A DNA stretch of 64,000 nt from Sphingomonas sp. So64.6b (GTDB taxonomy: Bacteria > Pseudomonadota > Alphaproteobacteria > Sphingomonadales > Sphingomonadaceae), in NCBI RefSeq assembly GCF_014171475.1, contig NZ_CP048817.1, positions 682,001-746,000 of the forward strand, in the 5' to 3' direction. The position numbers and the translations under genes were made by a program. Below the pieces are notes generated by a model, which saw nothing but the letters and a program-made list of their open reading frames with translations, did not search any database and was not told the DNA's origin. Each line of letters opens with the position of its first letter. Within the stretch, counting starts at the first letter, position 1. Positions 10,169-19,329 of this stretch are shown here, one piece after another.

Positions 10169-10825
10169 ATGGCACACAGGCCACGCAAGGAAATGATCGC
10201 GGAGACACGCGCCAAACTGGTGAGCGCGGGGCGTCATGCGTTCGGCACGGTCGGCTATGCCGAGGCGTCGATGGATGATTTTACCGCCGCCGCCGGCCTG
10301 ACGCGTGGTGCGCTCTATCATCATTTCGGCGACAAGAAGGGGCTCTTTAGAGCTGTCATCGTCGAGATCGACGATGAGATGGCGGCGCGGGTCAGCGAGG
10401 TCGCCCGGAGGGCGCTTACGCCCTGGCAGGGCTTTGTCGATGAATGCACCAGCTATATCGAAATGGCGCTCGAGCCGGAAATCCAGCGCATCATGTTCCG
10501 GGACGGCCCCGCCGTTCTGGGTGATCCGTCACACTGGCCGAACGCCAGCGCCTGCGAAGCCGCAATCGCGGGGCATCTTATCGCTCTGCAGCGAGAGGGG
10601 GTGGTCGTCGCCGATCTGGATCCCGACATAGCGGCGCGGTTGATCAACGGGGCAAGCAGTCAGGCCTCGCAATCGATCGCGAATTCCGATGATCCCGAGG
10701 CGATCTCGGGGAAGGTCGTTACGGCGTTCAAGACGCTGCTCGACGGACTGCTGATAAGCATGCCTGAACCTTTGCCGAAGACCCCACCGGCGCCATCGGA
10801 CGCTGGCACGGCGTCGGGAAGCTGA
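10169..10825 (+). CDS. TetR/AcrR family transcriptional regulator
   Basis: Repressor of 218 residues. The N-terminal helix-turn-helix spans about residues 10-55, with GYAEASMDDFTAAAGLTRGALYHHF carrying the classic TetR recognition helix. The C-terminal ligand domain resembles TetR_C-type folds. The start MAHRPRKEM at 10169 is preceded by GAAGGAAG. Its promoter region holds three matching operators shared with the divergent MFS gene, so autoregulation and control of the pump are the straightforward reading. The inducer cannot be deduced. Confidence 0.9.
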   Translation: MAHRPRKEMIAETRAKLVSAGRHAFGTVGYAEASMDDFTAAAGLTRGALYHHFGDKKGLFRAVIVEIDDEMAARVSEVARRALTPWQGFVDECTSYIEMALEPEIQRIMFRDGPAVLGDPSHWPNASACEAAIAGHLIALQREGVVVADLDPDIAARLINGASSQASQSIANSDDPEAISGKVVTAFKTLLDGLLISMPEPLPKTPPAPSDAGTASGS

Positions 10826-10829
10826 CGTC

Positions 10830-10946
10830 GCGCCAAGTGAATTTGCGCGTAGCCGTTATATCGGGGGTTTCATCGCCGCGATGACCGACCGGTACGCCGC
10901 CCTGTCGTTATCGCAGGTCGGCGGGCCGATCGGCTTGGGTCGGTAG
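10830..10946 (+). pseudogene. Decayed copy of the dgt 3' end
   Basis: In the frame starting at 10839 this stretch reads EFARSRYIGGFIAAMTDRYA, against [20 protein letters not shown] in intact dgt (8725 onward). That is 14 of 20 residues and 47 of 60 bases identical. Likeness fades after this and ends at an in-frame TAG at 10944, close to where dgt itself would stop. No start or upstream dgt sequence is present. The fragment lies directly behind tetR, so the MFS/tetR pair is framed by the intact dgt tail and this relic. Confidence 0.82.
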
Positions 10947-10957
10947 ATTCTCGATCG

Positions 10958-11269
10958 TCAGCGCGAGGCGAGTTCGTTCGATGCGACCGGTGTTCGTGGA
11001 GCCTTGGCGACAAAAGAGACAGGCTGGCCGCCAGCTCTGCCACTCACATGGTCTCCGCGCACGACGAGGCGGAATGAGCTCCCCGACGGATAGCTATGAC
11101 CGACGAGCAGGAGATGATCGTCCTTTTCGGTCGCGGTGTAGACATAGGTCTCACCGTCACGTGTGAAACTCCGCTTTGATGATTCATCCGCGGTGCTGGC
11201 GGCGGCAGGGGTCATAAGCGAAACCGATAGCGAGGCGATCAGCAAGGATACGGTGACAAATTTGGTCAT
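10958..11269 (-). CDS. Small secreted protein of unknown function
   Basis: Protein of 103 residues with a clear signal peptide (MTKFVTVSLLIASLSVSLM, cleavage likely after PAAAS). The mature part is hydrophilic and contains RDGETYVYTATEKDDHLLLVG, suggesting a small beta-rich domain. The ATG at 11269 follows AGGAAAA. A sigma70-like promoter is visible on the minus strand: TTGGCG about 11359-11354, 16 bases, TATAAT at 11337-11332. I do not recognise the family. It diverges from the DUF1800 gene. Confidence 0.65.
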   Translation of the reverse strand: MTKFVTVSLLIASLSVSLMTPAAASTADESSKRSFTRDGETYVYTATEKDDHLLLVGHSYPSGSSFRLVVRGDHVSGRAGGQPVSFVAKAPRTPVASNELASR

Positions 11270-11331
11270 GATCTTTTCCTTTCGAGTGATCGAAAGCCGG
11301 ATCAGCATCCCCGCGTTTCTGTATGAGTGGC

Positions 11332-11359
11332 ATTATATTGCACTGCAGCATGTCGCCAA
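11332..11359 (-). promoter_or_regulatory. Sigma70-like promoter of the small secreted protein gene
   Basis: The minus strand has TTGGCG, a 16-base spacer and a perfect TATAAT (plus-strand ATTATA at 11332-11337). The predicted leader to the ATG at 11269 is about 55 bases. Confidence 0.55.
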
Positions 11360-11473
11360 CCGCAAAGATTGCACGACCAGTTGCAGGAAACGGACGACCA
11401 ACCTGCGCGTTGGCATACTCCTGCGACAAACGGCGCCTATTCCGATTGTGAGCATGATCCGAGGAGCGAGCAC

Positions 11474-12991
11474 ATGTCGCAGCAAAGCATCGCGCTGAAT
11501 CGCTTCGGGCTGGGCGGCCGCCCGGACGACATGTTGCCGGATGCGCCGGGCAAATGGCTGCTGATGCAGTTCGAAAAATTCGAGACGAAACCGGCTGTCA
11601 TTGCCGCCTTGCCGGGGCGGCGTCAGCTCGCTGGCGAGCTGGCCGCCTATCTGGCCGAGACGAAGCAACTGCGCGCGGAAATGGCGCCACGCCGGAAAGG
11701 CATTGTCAACACAGCAACCGCGCCAATGATGGAAGATGGCCAGGCGTCGATGATAGCCGGTCGTCCCGTAGCGCCGGACGTGGAAAAGGCCGATGGCAAT
11801 CCAAAGGACGCGGTTCAGCAGGCACGGCAATTCGCGCGGCAGCAGGGGCGCGGCCATTATGTCGATGCGGTCGGCGCCCGGTCGGTCGTTGCGCTGACCG
11901 GCCCGGCTCCGTTTGTCGAACGACTGGTGCATTTCTGGGCCAATCATTTTGCGGTGTCGGCCGACAAGCTGACGGTGATCGGCCTTGCGGGACTGTTTGA
12001 ATTCGAAGCGATCCGGCCGCATGTGCTGGGCAAATTCGGCGAAATGCTCGCTGCGGTCGAGCGCCACCCGGCGATGCTGCTCTATCTCGATCAGGCGCAA
12101 TCGATCGGACCCAACAGCCAGATCGGCAGCCGCGTCGCCAATCGGCCCAACCGCAAGCTCGGCCTGAACGAGAATCTGGCGCGAGAGATTCTCGAACTCC
12201 ACACGCTGGGCGTGCGCACCGGCTACAGTCAGGCCGATGTCACCGAATTCGCCCGCGCGATGACTGGCTGGACCGTGGCCGGCCTGACCAGTGGTGCCGT
12301 CGCGCGGGGCGCCGGATCGAAGGGCGAGCCAGGAGATTTTATCTTTGCAGAGCGCATCCATGAACCGGGAGCGCGCACGATCATGGGCAAAAGCTATGCG
12401 CAGGCTGGCGAGCGCCAGGCGCAGGCGGTGCTGTCCGACCTCGCCGTCCATCCAGCGACGGCGGCGCATATCGCCACAAAGCTGGCGCGGCATTTCGCCG
12501 GCGACGTGCCGCCGCCTGCTTTGGTCGAGCGGCTCAAGGCGGCATTCCTGTCATCAAGCGGCGATCTGCCGACGGTCTATCGCGCGCTGATCGCCTCGCC
12601 CGAGGCTTGGGTGGAGCAAAGTGCCAAGTTCAAGACACCATGGGACTGGTCGATCTCGGCGATGCGCGCGCTGGGTACGAAAACGGTGCAACCCCAAGCG
12701 GTGACCGGTCTGCTCAGCCAGCTTGGTCAGCCGATCTGGCGGCCCGGATCTCCGGCCGGTTATGATGATATCGCGGGAAGCTGGGCCGGCTCGGATGCGG
12801 TGATGCGCCGGGTCGAGGCGGCTGAACGGTTCGCGGCGCGCAGCGGCGGGGCGATCGATGCGCGCGCACTTGCACCGAAGCTGTTTCCGGCGGCGGTAAG
12901 CCAGGCGACGATCCAGGCGCTGGCGCGCGCGGAAAGTCCGGGACAGGCGCTCGCGCTGCTGCTCGTCGCGCCCGAATTCATGCGGAGATAG
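11474..12991 (+). CDS. DUF1800 family protein
   Basis: Protein of 505 residues with the DUF1800 hallmarks: LNRFGLGGRPDD at the N-terminus, FWANHFAVS in the middle and NLAREILELHTLGV followed by FARAMTGWT. Members occur beside DUF1501 proteins, as here (next gene begins within 3 bases). Their biochemical role is unsettled; an extracytoplasmic function is suspected because the partner has a Tat signal. The start MSQQSIALNR at 11474 follows GAGGAG; the open frame to 11327 is not used. A GGAAA-N17-CGTT element at 11386-11411 could be a variant sigma-EcfG promoter. Confidence 0.88.
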   Translation: MSQQSIALNRFGLGGRPDDMLPDAPGKWLLMQFEKFETKPAVIAALPGRRQLAGELAAYLAETKQLRAEMAPRRKGIVNTATAPMMEDGQASMIAGRPVAPDVEKADGNPKDAVQQARQFARQQGRGHYVDAVGARSVVALTGPAPFVERLVHFWANHFAVSADKLTVIGLAGLFEFEAIRPHVLGKFGEMLAAVERHPAMLLYLDQAQSIGPNSQIGSRVANRPNRKLGLNENLAREILELHTLGVRTGYSQADVTEFARAMTGWTVAGLTSGAVARGAGSKGEPGDFIFAERIHEPGARTIMGKSYAQAGERQAQAVLSDLAVHPATAAHIATKLARHFAGDVPPPALVERLKAAFLSSSGDLPTVYRALIASPEAWVEQSAKFKTPWDWSISAMRALGTKTVQPQAVTGLLSQLGQPIWRPGSPAGYDDIAGSWAGSDAVMRRVEAAERFAARSGGAIDARALAPKLFPAAVSQATIQALARAESPGQALALLLVAPEFMRR

Positions 12992-12994
12992 GTG

Positions 12995-14146
12995 ATGATA
13001 GACCGTCGTTCCCTGATCGGTACTGGCGCAATGAGCGCGCTCGCATTGCTTGCGCCGCGTATGGCCTGGGCCAAGGCCGAGACCGACAAGCGTTTCGTGT
13101 TCATCATCCAGCGCGGCGCGGCGGACGGGCTCGGCACAGTCGCGCCGGTCGCTGATCCGGCATTTGCCGGCGCGCGTGGTGTGCTCGCTGCGGATTTCGA
13201 TGGCGCGGTGAGGCTCGATGCGATGTTCGCACTGCATCCGTCGCTGGCTACCATCGGCGGGTTCTACGCGCGGGATCAGGCATTGTTCGCCCATGCCATC
13301 GCCTCGCCCTATCGCGACCGGTCGCACTTCGATGGGCAGAACGTGCTCGAGACGGGCGGGGCAGGGGCGTATCGGGTCAAGGATGGCTGGATGAACCGGA
13401 TGCTCGGCGTGATCCCTTCGGGCGAGGCGAAGGCGATCGCGGTTGCAGCGACGGTGCCGATGGCGCTGCGCGGATCGCGCGAGGTCGCGTCCTACGCGCC
13501 TTCCGCATTGCCCGATGCATCGGACGATCTGCTGCAACGCGTGACGATGCTGTACGAGGGCGACAGCCAGCTTCATTCGCTGTGGAGCGAAGCGATGAGC
13601 ACACGCAAGCTGACCAGCGATCTTGCCGGCGACAATGGCCGCAACGCCGCGGCGACGGGCACGCTGGCCGCGAAGCTGCTTGCTGCGCCCGATGGCGCGC
13701 GGATCGCGATGATCGAAACCGGCGGCTGGGACACGCACGCGCAGCAGCGTGGGCGGCTCGGTGCTCAGCTCAAAGGCCTGGATGCGATGATCGGCGCGCT
13801 GCAGGCTGGGCTCGGACCACTCTGGGCCGACACCATGGTGCTTGTCGCGACCGAATTCGGGCGAACCGTGGCGATTAACGGAACCGGTGGAACCGATCAC
13901 GGCACTGCGAGTTCAGCGATGCTGATGGGCGGTGGCGTAAAGGGGGGACGAGTGATCGCAGACTGGCCGGGACTTGAGGCAAGCGCACTTTATGAAGGTC
14001 GCGACTTGAAACCCACGATGCAGCTCGACGCATTTATCGGCGGGGCGGTCGCAAGTCATTTCGGGGTCGATCCCAAACGCACGATGATGACGCTTTTCCC
14101 CAATACACCGGACACGCCGGTGGTGCAGGGTTTACTGCGCGCCTGA
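12995..14146 (+). CDS. DUF1501 family Tat-exported protein
   Basis: Protein of 383 residues beginning MIDRRSLIGTGAMSALALL, a twin-arginine signal (DRRSLI). The rest matches the DUF1501 fold of the alkaline-phosphatase/sulfatase superfamily: IETGGWDTHAQQ, VLVATEFGRTV and GTDHGTASSAMLMGGGV, which supply the His/Asp residues typical of that metal site. It follows the DUF1800 gene by 3 bases, the standard partnership. ATG at 12995 was preferred to GTG at 12992 because of GGAG seven bases upstream. Substrate unknown. Confidence 0.88.
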   Translation: MIDRRSLIGTGAMSALALLAPRMAWAKAETDKRFVFIIQRGAADGLGTVAPVADPAFAGARGVLAADFDGAVRLDAMFALHPSLATIGGFYARDQALFAHAIASPYRDRSHFDGQNVLETGGAGAYRVKDGWMNRMLGVIPSGEAKAIAVAATVPMALRGSREVASYAPSALPDASDDLLQRVTMLYEGDSQLHSLWSEAMSTRKLTSDLAGDNGRNAAATGTLAAKLLAAPDGARIAMIETGGWDTHAQQRGRLGAQLKGLDAMIGALQAGLGPLWADTMVLVATEFGRTVAINGTGGTDHGTASSAMLMGGGVKGGRVIADWPGLEASALYEGRDLKPTMQLDAFIGGAVASHFGVDPKRTMMTLFPNTPDTPVVQGLLRA

Positions 14147-14325
14147 CCGGTGCGCGTTCAGTTCCTCCCTCCGGGGAGGGGATCGGCGGGGTGCCGCTAT
14201 TTCGTAGGCTCAACCAAACGGGGTTGGTGCCTCGTCGATCCGAATTTCCCCTTATTGGGAAAAATTGAAGGTGCCGTCCGCTTCCGCTAAGGGCCGCGCT
14301 TACCTCTCAATCGACCGGACTAACA

Positions 14326-16050
14326 ATGACCCTGTATACCCGTTTCGCCGCGCATCTCGATGCGGCGCTCGATGCGCTTGTCGCCTCGGGCGATCTGCCC
14401 GCCGGGCTCGGCCGCGCCGCAGTGACGGTCGAACCGCCGCGCGATGTGACGCATGGCGACCTCGCCACCAACGCAGCGATGGTGTTGGCCAAGCCTGCCG
14501 CGACCAACCCCCGTGCGCTGGCCGAGAAGATCGCCGCCGAACTGGGCAAACTCGAAGAGGTCGAGAGCGTTTCGGTCGCCGGGCCCGGGTTCATCAACCT
14601 TGCGCTGACCGAGGATACGTGGCGCGCCGAGCTGTCGGCGATTCGCGACGAGGGCGATGATTATGGCCGCTCGACGCGCGGCAAGGGCGTCACCGTCAAC
14701 GTCGAATATGTTTCCGCCAACCCCACCGGCCCGATGCATATGGGGCATTGCCGGGGCGCGGTGGTCGGCGATGCGCTGGCTAACTTGCTGCAGTTCGCCG
14801 GGCACAAGGTGATCCGCGAATATTATGTCAACGACGCGGGCGGGCAAGTCGATGTGCTCGCGCGCTCGGCGCATCTGCGCTACCGCGAGGCGCTTGGCGC
14901 CGACATCGGCGCGATTCCGGAGGGGCTTTACCCTGGCGACTATCTGATTCCGGTGGGTCAGGCGCTGGCCCAAGAATTCGGCGACAAATATGTCGACGCA
15001 CGCGAAAGCGATTGGCTTGCGCTGTTCCGCAAGACCGCGGTCGCGTCGATGCTGGTGCTGATCAAGGCCGATCTGGCGCTGCTCGGCATCCATCACGACC
15101 TTTTTTCATCCGAAGCAGAATTGCAGGCTGCGGGTAAGCCCGAGGCGGCCGAAGCGGCTTTGCGCGCGCGCGACCTGATCTATGATGGCGTACTCGAAGC
15201 ACCCAAGGGCGAGACGCCCGAGGATTGGGAGCCGGTCGTGCTGCCGCTGTTCCGCTCGACCCAGTTCGGCGACGATCAGGATCGGCCGATTCGCAAATCG
15301 TCTGGCGAATGGACCTATTTCGGCGCCGATCTCGCTTATCATTACCAGAAGGCGCAGAATGCCGATGCGCTGATCGATATCTGGGGCGCCGACCATGCCG
15401 GCACGGTCAAGCGCATTGTCGCGGCAGTGCAGGCGCTGACCGGCGGCAAGACGCGCTTCGACGTCAAGCTGGTGCAGATGGTGCGGCTGTTGCGCGCCGG
15501 TGAACCGGTCAAGATGTCCAAACGCTCGGGCAATTTCGTCACGCTGGCCGATGTAGTGAACGAGGTCGGCAAGGATGTCGTCCGCTTCACCATGCTCACA
15601 CGCAAGTCGGATGCCCAGATGGACTTCGATTTCGCCAAGGTGGTCGAGGCGTCGAAGGACAATCCGGTGTTCTACGTCCAGTATGCACATGCGCGGATCG
15701 CGTCGCTCGGTCGCAAGGTGGCGGAGGCGGGGATCCTGTGCGGTTCAGTGGACCTGTCCCAACTTGACACGCAGGAGCTCGCGCTGGTCAAGCTCGCTGC
15801 ACAGTTTCCGCGGATCGTCGATACCGCTGCGGCGGCGCGCGAACCGCATCGTATTGCTTTCTATCTCTATGACTTGGCGGGATCTCTTCATTCCTTGTGG
15901 AATCTCGGCAAGGACGATCCGGCGCGACGGTTCCTGATCGCCGACAATGCCGACCAGACTTGCGCGCGGCTTTTCTTGGCCGAAGCAATAGGGCAGGTTA
16001 TCCGCAACGGACTTGGCATCATGGGGGTGCAGGCGGTCCAGGAGATGTGA
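14326..16050 (+). CDS. argS: Arginine--tRNA ligase
   Basis: Class I aminoacyl-tRNA synthetase that charges tRNA-Arg. The 574-residue protein has the N-terminal Add-1 domain, the HIGH-type motif in ANPTGPMHMGHCRGAVVGD, and the KMSKS loop as VKMSKRSGNFVT. A DALR anticodon-binding domain forms the last 120 residues (FYVQYAHARIASLGRK opening). It is followed 3 bases later by a SPOR protein gene, then nagZ and scpAB, a conserved sphingomonad order. Complete, nothing odd. Confidence 0.97.
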   Translation: MTLYTRFAAHLDAALDALVASGDLPAGLGRAAVTVEPPRDVTHGDLATNAAMVLAKPAATNPRALAEKIAAELGKLEEVESVSVAGPGFINLALTEDTWRAELSAIRDEGDDYGRSTRGKGVTVNVEYVSANPTGPMHMGHCRGAVVGDALANLLQFAGHKVIREYYVNDAGGQVDVLARSAHLRYREALGADIGAIPEGLYPGDYLIPVGQALAQEFGDKYVDARESDWLALFRKTAVASMLVLIKADLALLGIHHDLFSSEAELQAAGKPEAAEAALRARDLIYDGVLEAPKGETPEDWEPVVLPLFRSTQFGDDQDRPIRKSSGEWTYFGADLAYHYQKAQNADALIDIWGADHAGTVKRIVAAVQALTGGKTRFDVKLVQMVRLLRAGEPVKMSKRSGNFVTLADVVNEVGKDVVRFTMLTRKSDAQMDFDFAKVVEASKDNPVFYVQYAHARIASLGRKVAEAGILCGSVDLSQLDTQELALVKLAAQFPRIVDTAAAAREPHRIAFYLYDLAGSLHSLWNLGKDDPARRFLIADNADQTCARLFLAEAIGQVIRNGLGIMGVQAVQEM

Positions 16051-16053
16051 CAG

Positions 16054-16779
16054 ATGGCGACGTCGGACGATTTCGACATGCGCGATGAGGACCGGCTGCC
16101 CTGGCTGGAAACCGTCGACGAGGATTATGAGGCAGGACCCAGCCCGCTTCGTATCATCGCGCTGATCGCGCTTGCTCTCGTGGTCATCGCCGCGGCGCTG
16201 TTCGGTTACCAATATTATCAGAAGTCGCGCGGCGAAGCCGGCAACGGCGCGCTGATCAGCGCCCAGGAGGGCGATTACAAGGTCAAACCCGACGATCCTG
16301 GTGGCCTGAAGGTCGAGGGGGAAGGCGCTAGCGCAATCGCGACAAGCGACGGCGCCGCATCGGGTGACGCCAAGATCAATGTGGAGGCGGTGCCCGAGGC
16401 GCCGGTCGCCGGCACCAAGGCGAAGGCTGGTGCCGCCACGGCGGGCGCGGCCAAGGCCGTTACGGCGATTCCGGCATCCGGCGGGGCGCTCAAGGCTGCA
16501 CCGACCGGTCCGGCCCGCTCCGCATCGTCAGGCGCTTCGGGTGGCGCACTGGTGCAACTCGGTTCCTTCCCCGACGAGGCGTCGGCCAACGCCGCCTGGA
16601 CCAAGACATCAAAGCGCTTCACCTATCTCGCGCCGCTCGGCAAGTCGGTGCAGAAGGCCGATGTGAACGGCCGGACCATGTACCGCCTGCGCGTCAATGC
16701 GGGCAGCGCGGGGCAGGCGTCGAGCCTGTGCGGCAAGCTCAAGGTAGCGGGCGAGGCCTGCTTCATACCGAACGACTGA
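16054..16779 (+). CDS. SPOR domain membrane protein
   Basis: Bitopic inner-membrane protein of 241 residues. It has an acidic cytoplasmic N-terminus, a single span at about 33-53 (RIIALIALALVVIAAALFGY), an Ala/Gly-rich periplasmic linker and a C-terminal SPOR domain (about 162-238, GGALVQLGSFPDEASANAAW) that should bind denuded glycan at the septum. It starts 3 bases after argS and belongs to the argS-nagZ-scp run. Similar proteins act in late division or cell-wall remodelling; the precise partner is unknown. Confidence 0.85.
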   Translation: MATSDDFDMRDEDRLPWLETVDEDYEAGPSPLRIIALIALALVVIAAALFGYQYYQKSRGEAGNGALISAQEGDYKVKPDDPGGLKVEGEGASAIATSDGAASGDAKINVEAVPEAPVAGTKAKAGAATAGAAKAVTAIPASGGALKAAPTGPARSASSGASGGALVQLGSFPDEASANAAWTKTSKRFTYLAPLGKSVQKADVNGRTMYRLRVNAGSAGQASSLCGKLKVAGEACFIPND

Positions 16780-16792
16780 GGCTCTTTTTCTC

Positions 16793-16814
16793 CCCCTCCC
16801 TTAAAAGGGAGGGG
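16793..16814. repeat. GC-rich palindrome CCCCTCCC/GGGAGGGG between SPOR gene and nagZ
   Basis: CCCCTCCCTT is followed by AA and its inverse complement AAGGGAGGGG. The same palindrome recurs at 46764-46785, so it is a dispersed intergenic repeat. It could work as a terminator or transcript stabiliser, but only short T-runs are nearby. Confidence 0.6.
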
Positions 16815-16872
16815 CTTGTTATGGGGAGTGGCAGTTCAAACTTTTGAACGTCGCTCAGGAGCCGTTCTTCAC

Positions 16873-17880
16873 ATGATTCCCGTTATCTACGGCCTGTCCG
16901 GTCTGAGCATCACCGCCGACGAGCGCGCTTTTTTCAGCGCGTCGAACCCCGCCGGCTACATCCTTTTCAAACGCAACATCGAGAATCGCGCGCAGGTTCG
17001 GGCGCTGACCGATGATCTGCGTGCGATGACCGGGCGCGACGATCTGCCGATCCTGATCGATCAGGAGGGGGGGCGCGTCGCGCGGATGCAACCACCCGAA
17101 TGGCCGGCCTTTCCAGCCGGTCCTGTTTTCGACGCACTTTACGAAACCGCGCCGATTTCCGGCATCGAGGCGGCGCGCGCCAATGCCGAAGCGATTGCGC
17201 TGACATTGGCCGAGGTCGGCATCACGGTAGACTGCATGCCACTGCTCGATGTTTCACAACCCGACACGACCGAAGCGGTTTCCACTCGTGCGCTGGGCAG
17301 CGAGCCGATGCGTGTCGCGGCAATGGGGCGGGCGATTATCGATGGTTTGCGACGCGGTGGCGTGGTCGGTGTGGTCAAGCACATGCCCGGGCATGGTCGC
17401 GCGATCGTCGATACGCATTACCATCTGCCCACCGTCACCGCATCGGACGCGGAACTCGAGATCGACCTCGCGCCATTTAAGGCGTTGGCCGGCGCACCGA
17501 TGGGCATGACGTCGCACATCGTGTTCGAGGCATGGGATCCGGAACGGCCGGCCACGCTATCGCCGATCGTGATCGAGGAGATCATCCGCCAGCGGATCGG
17601 CTTCGACGGACTGTTGATGACCGATGATATCGACATGAAGGCGCTGAGCGGCAGCGCGGGCGACAAAGCCGCTGGTGCGATCGCCGCAGGGTGCGACCTG
17701 GTGCTCGATTGTTGGGGGCGGATGGACGAGATGGAGGACATCGCTGCGCGGCTCAGCGAGATTTCGGATTTGTCGCGCGCCCGGCTTGATCGAGCGATGG
17801 GAACGATCGCGGGCCTGCGGGTCGAGGGCGATCTGGCCGCGCTGATTGCCAAGCGGGATGCGTTGTTGGCGGTGGCGTAG
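16873..17880 (+). CDS. nagZ: Beta-N-acetylhexosaminidase NagZ
   Basis: Cytoplasmic glycoside hydrolase family 3 enzyme that removes GlcNAc from anhydromuropeptides in cell-wall recycling. The 335-residue protein has DQEGGRVARM, the NagZ signature KHMPGHGRAIVDTHYHLP with the flexible-loop catalytic His/Asp pair, and MTDDIDMKALSG containing the nucleophile Asp. Start ATG at 16873 gives MIPVIYGLSG and follows CAGGAG; the open frame from 16816 is not needed. Position before scpA is conserved. Confidence 0.95.
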   Translation: MIPVIYGLSGLSITADERAFFSASNPAGYILFKRNIENRAQVRALTDDLRAMTGRDDLPILIDQEGGRVARMQPPEWPAFPAGPVFDALYETAPISGIEAARANAEAIALTLAEVGITVDCMPLLDVSQPDTTEAVSTRALGSEPMRVAAMGRAIIDGLRRGGVVGVVKHMPGHGRAIVDTHYHLPTVTASDAELEIDLAPFKALAGAPMGMTSHIVFEAWDPERPATLSPIVIEEIIRQRIGFDGLLMTDDIDMKALSGSAGDKAAGAIAAGCDLVLDCWGRMDEMEDIAARLSEISDLSRARLDRAMGTIAGLRVEGDLAALIAKRDALLAVA

Positions 17881-17985
17881 GCGGCGCTTTGAGTCCGAAG
17901 CGAATTCAGGGCGATGGTCTCTGTCCGCGTGACAGTGTTGGCAACGATTGCGTCGCCCCGGCCTTCACGCTTACACCTTGATGTA

Positions 17986-18711
17986 ATGACCGACGAAACC
18001 CTCAACCTCGACCTCGACGGATGGGAAGGCCCGCTCGACCTGTTGCTTGCGCTGGCACGGCATCAGAAGGTCGATCTGCGCGAGATTTCGATCCTCGCGC
18101 TGGTCGAACAATATCTGCGCTTCATTGAAGAAGCCAAGGCGATCAAGCTTGAACTCGCGGCCGATTATCTCGTGATGGCGGCGTGGCTCGCCTATCTCAA
18201 ATCGGCGCTGCTGCTGCCGCGTGACCCTCAGGTCGAGCCGGATCCGGAGGAGCTTGCGCTGCGGCTGCAACTGCGCCTCGAACGGCTCAATGCCATGCGT
18301 GAGGGCGGGGCGCGGCTGATGGCGCGCGACCGCACCGGGCGCGACGTTTTCCTGCGCGGGGCGCCGGAAGGGCTGCGCACCGTGCGCAAGGCGCTGTGGC
18401 AGGCGGAGATTTATGATCTGATAGCCGCTTATGGCCGAATCACCGCGCGCACCCGGCCGGTCATGCATATTGTTGCCAATCGGCCGGTGATGACGCTCGA
18501 CGCCGCGCTGGAGCGCGTGTCGCGCCTGCTAGGTGAGCGGATCGAGTGGAGTATGATCGAGAGTTTTCTGCCGGAGAGCGCGACCGGCATCTTCCGTAAA
18601 TCCGCGCTTGCCTCCAGCTTCGTCGCGACGCTCGAACTGGCGCGGCAGGGCAGGGTGGAACTGCGGCAGAAATCGCCCTTCGCACCGCTTTACATCAGGG
18701 CGCCAATATGA
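17986..18711 (+). CDS. scpA: Segregation and condensation protein A
   Basis: Kleisin subunit that bridges SMC heads and binds ScpB. The 241-residue protein begins MTDETLNLDLDGWEGPLDLL, the conserved ScpA N-terminal motif, followed by LLALARHQKVDLREISI and ends in a winged-helix region. An upstream frame extension to 17914 is ignored because the family starts at the ATG used. scpB follows 10 bases later. Confidence 0.95.
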   Translation: MTDETLNLDLDGWEGPLDLLLALARHQKVDLREISILALVEQYLRFIEEAKAIKLELAADYLVMAAWLAYLKSALLLPRDPQVEPDPEELALRLQLRLERLNAMREGGARLMARDRTGRDVFLRGAPEGLRTVRKALWQAEIYDLIAAYGRITARTRPVMHIVANRPVMTLDAALERVSRLLGERIEWSMIESFLPESATGIFRKSALASSFVATLELARQGRVELRQKSPFAPLYIRAPI

Positions 18712-18721
18712 AGCTGCCAGC

Positions 18722-19300
18722 GTGAACCCGCCCGATGATCTGACTCGCGCGGTAGAGGCGGTGCTGTTCGCGGCGACCGAGCCAATGACGGCGGAGGCGA
18801 TTCGCGCCCATCTGAACGACGCGGCTGGCGTGCGCGAGGCGCTCGACACCGTTCAGGAGCTTTACGCAGGGCGGGGAGTTGAACTCGTGCGGCGTGGAGA
18901 GCGCTGGCATTTTCAGACTGCGGCCGACATGGCGCACCTGCTGCGCCGCGATCGCGAGGAGCCGCGCAAATTGTCCCGAGCGGGCATCGAGACGCTGGCA
19001 ATCATCGCTTATCACGAACCCGCGACTCGGGCCGAGATCGAGGCGATCCGCGGCGTGCAGATATCCAAAGGCACGATCGACGTGTTGATGGAGGCTGGCT
19101 GGGTGAGGCCCGCCGGCCGGCGCGAGGTGCCGGGGCGACCCCTGCTTTATGCGACGACGCCGGAATTTCTGGCCCATTTCGGGCTTTCGAGCCGGCGTGA
19201 TTTGCCGGGAATTGATGACCTTAGGGCGGCGGGCCTGCTTGATCCGGTAGATTTGGCATTCGAGCAGCTAGAGGTGGAATCTTCCGACGAGGAGGACTAG
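18722..19300 (+). CDS. scpB: Segregation and condensation protein B
   Basis: Dimeric winged-helix partner of ScpA in the SMC complex. The 192-residue protein has AVEAVLFAATEPMTAEAI and the conserved second winged helix with LSRAGIETLAIIAYHEPATR and RGVQISKGTIDVLMEAGWV. GTG at 18722 is the only sensible start, since the ATG at 18708 runs into a stop after five codons. Acidic tail EVESSDEED. Confidence 0.93.
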   Translation: MNPPDDLTRAVEAVLFAATEPMTAEAIRAHLNDAAGVREALDTVQELYAGRGVELVRRGERWHFQTAADMAHLLRRDREEPRKLSRAGIETLAIIAYHEPATRAEIEAIRGVQISKGTIDVLMEAGWVRPAGRREVPGRPLLYATTPEFLAHFGLSSRRDLPGIDDLRAAGLLDPVDLAFEQLEVESSDEED

Positions 19301-19329
19301 ATAGAGCGCAACCTCCAAGGAGATACGTA

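Noticed and set aside
11333..13900. Two long antisense frames opposite DUF1800 and DUF1501 genes
   Set aside because: Same codon-bias artefact; composition rich in Arg, His and Gln with no domain.
14161..14180. CTCCC...GGGAG hairpin after the DUF1501 gene as a terminator
   Set aside because: Short stem and no T-run; may be a degenerate intergenic repeat.
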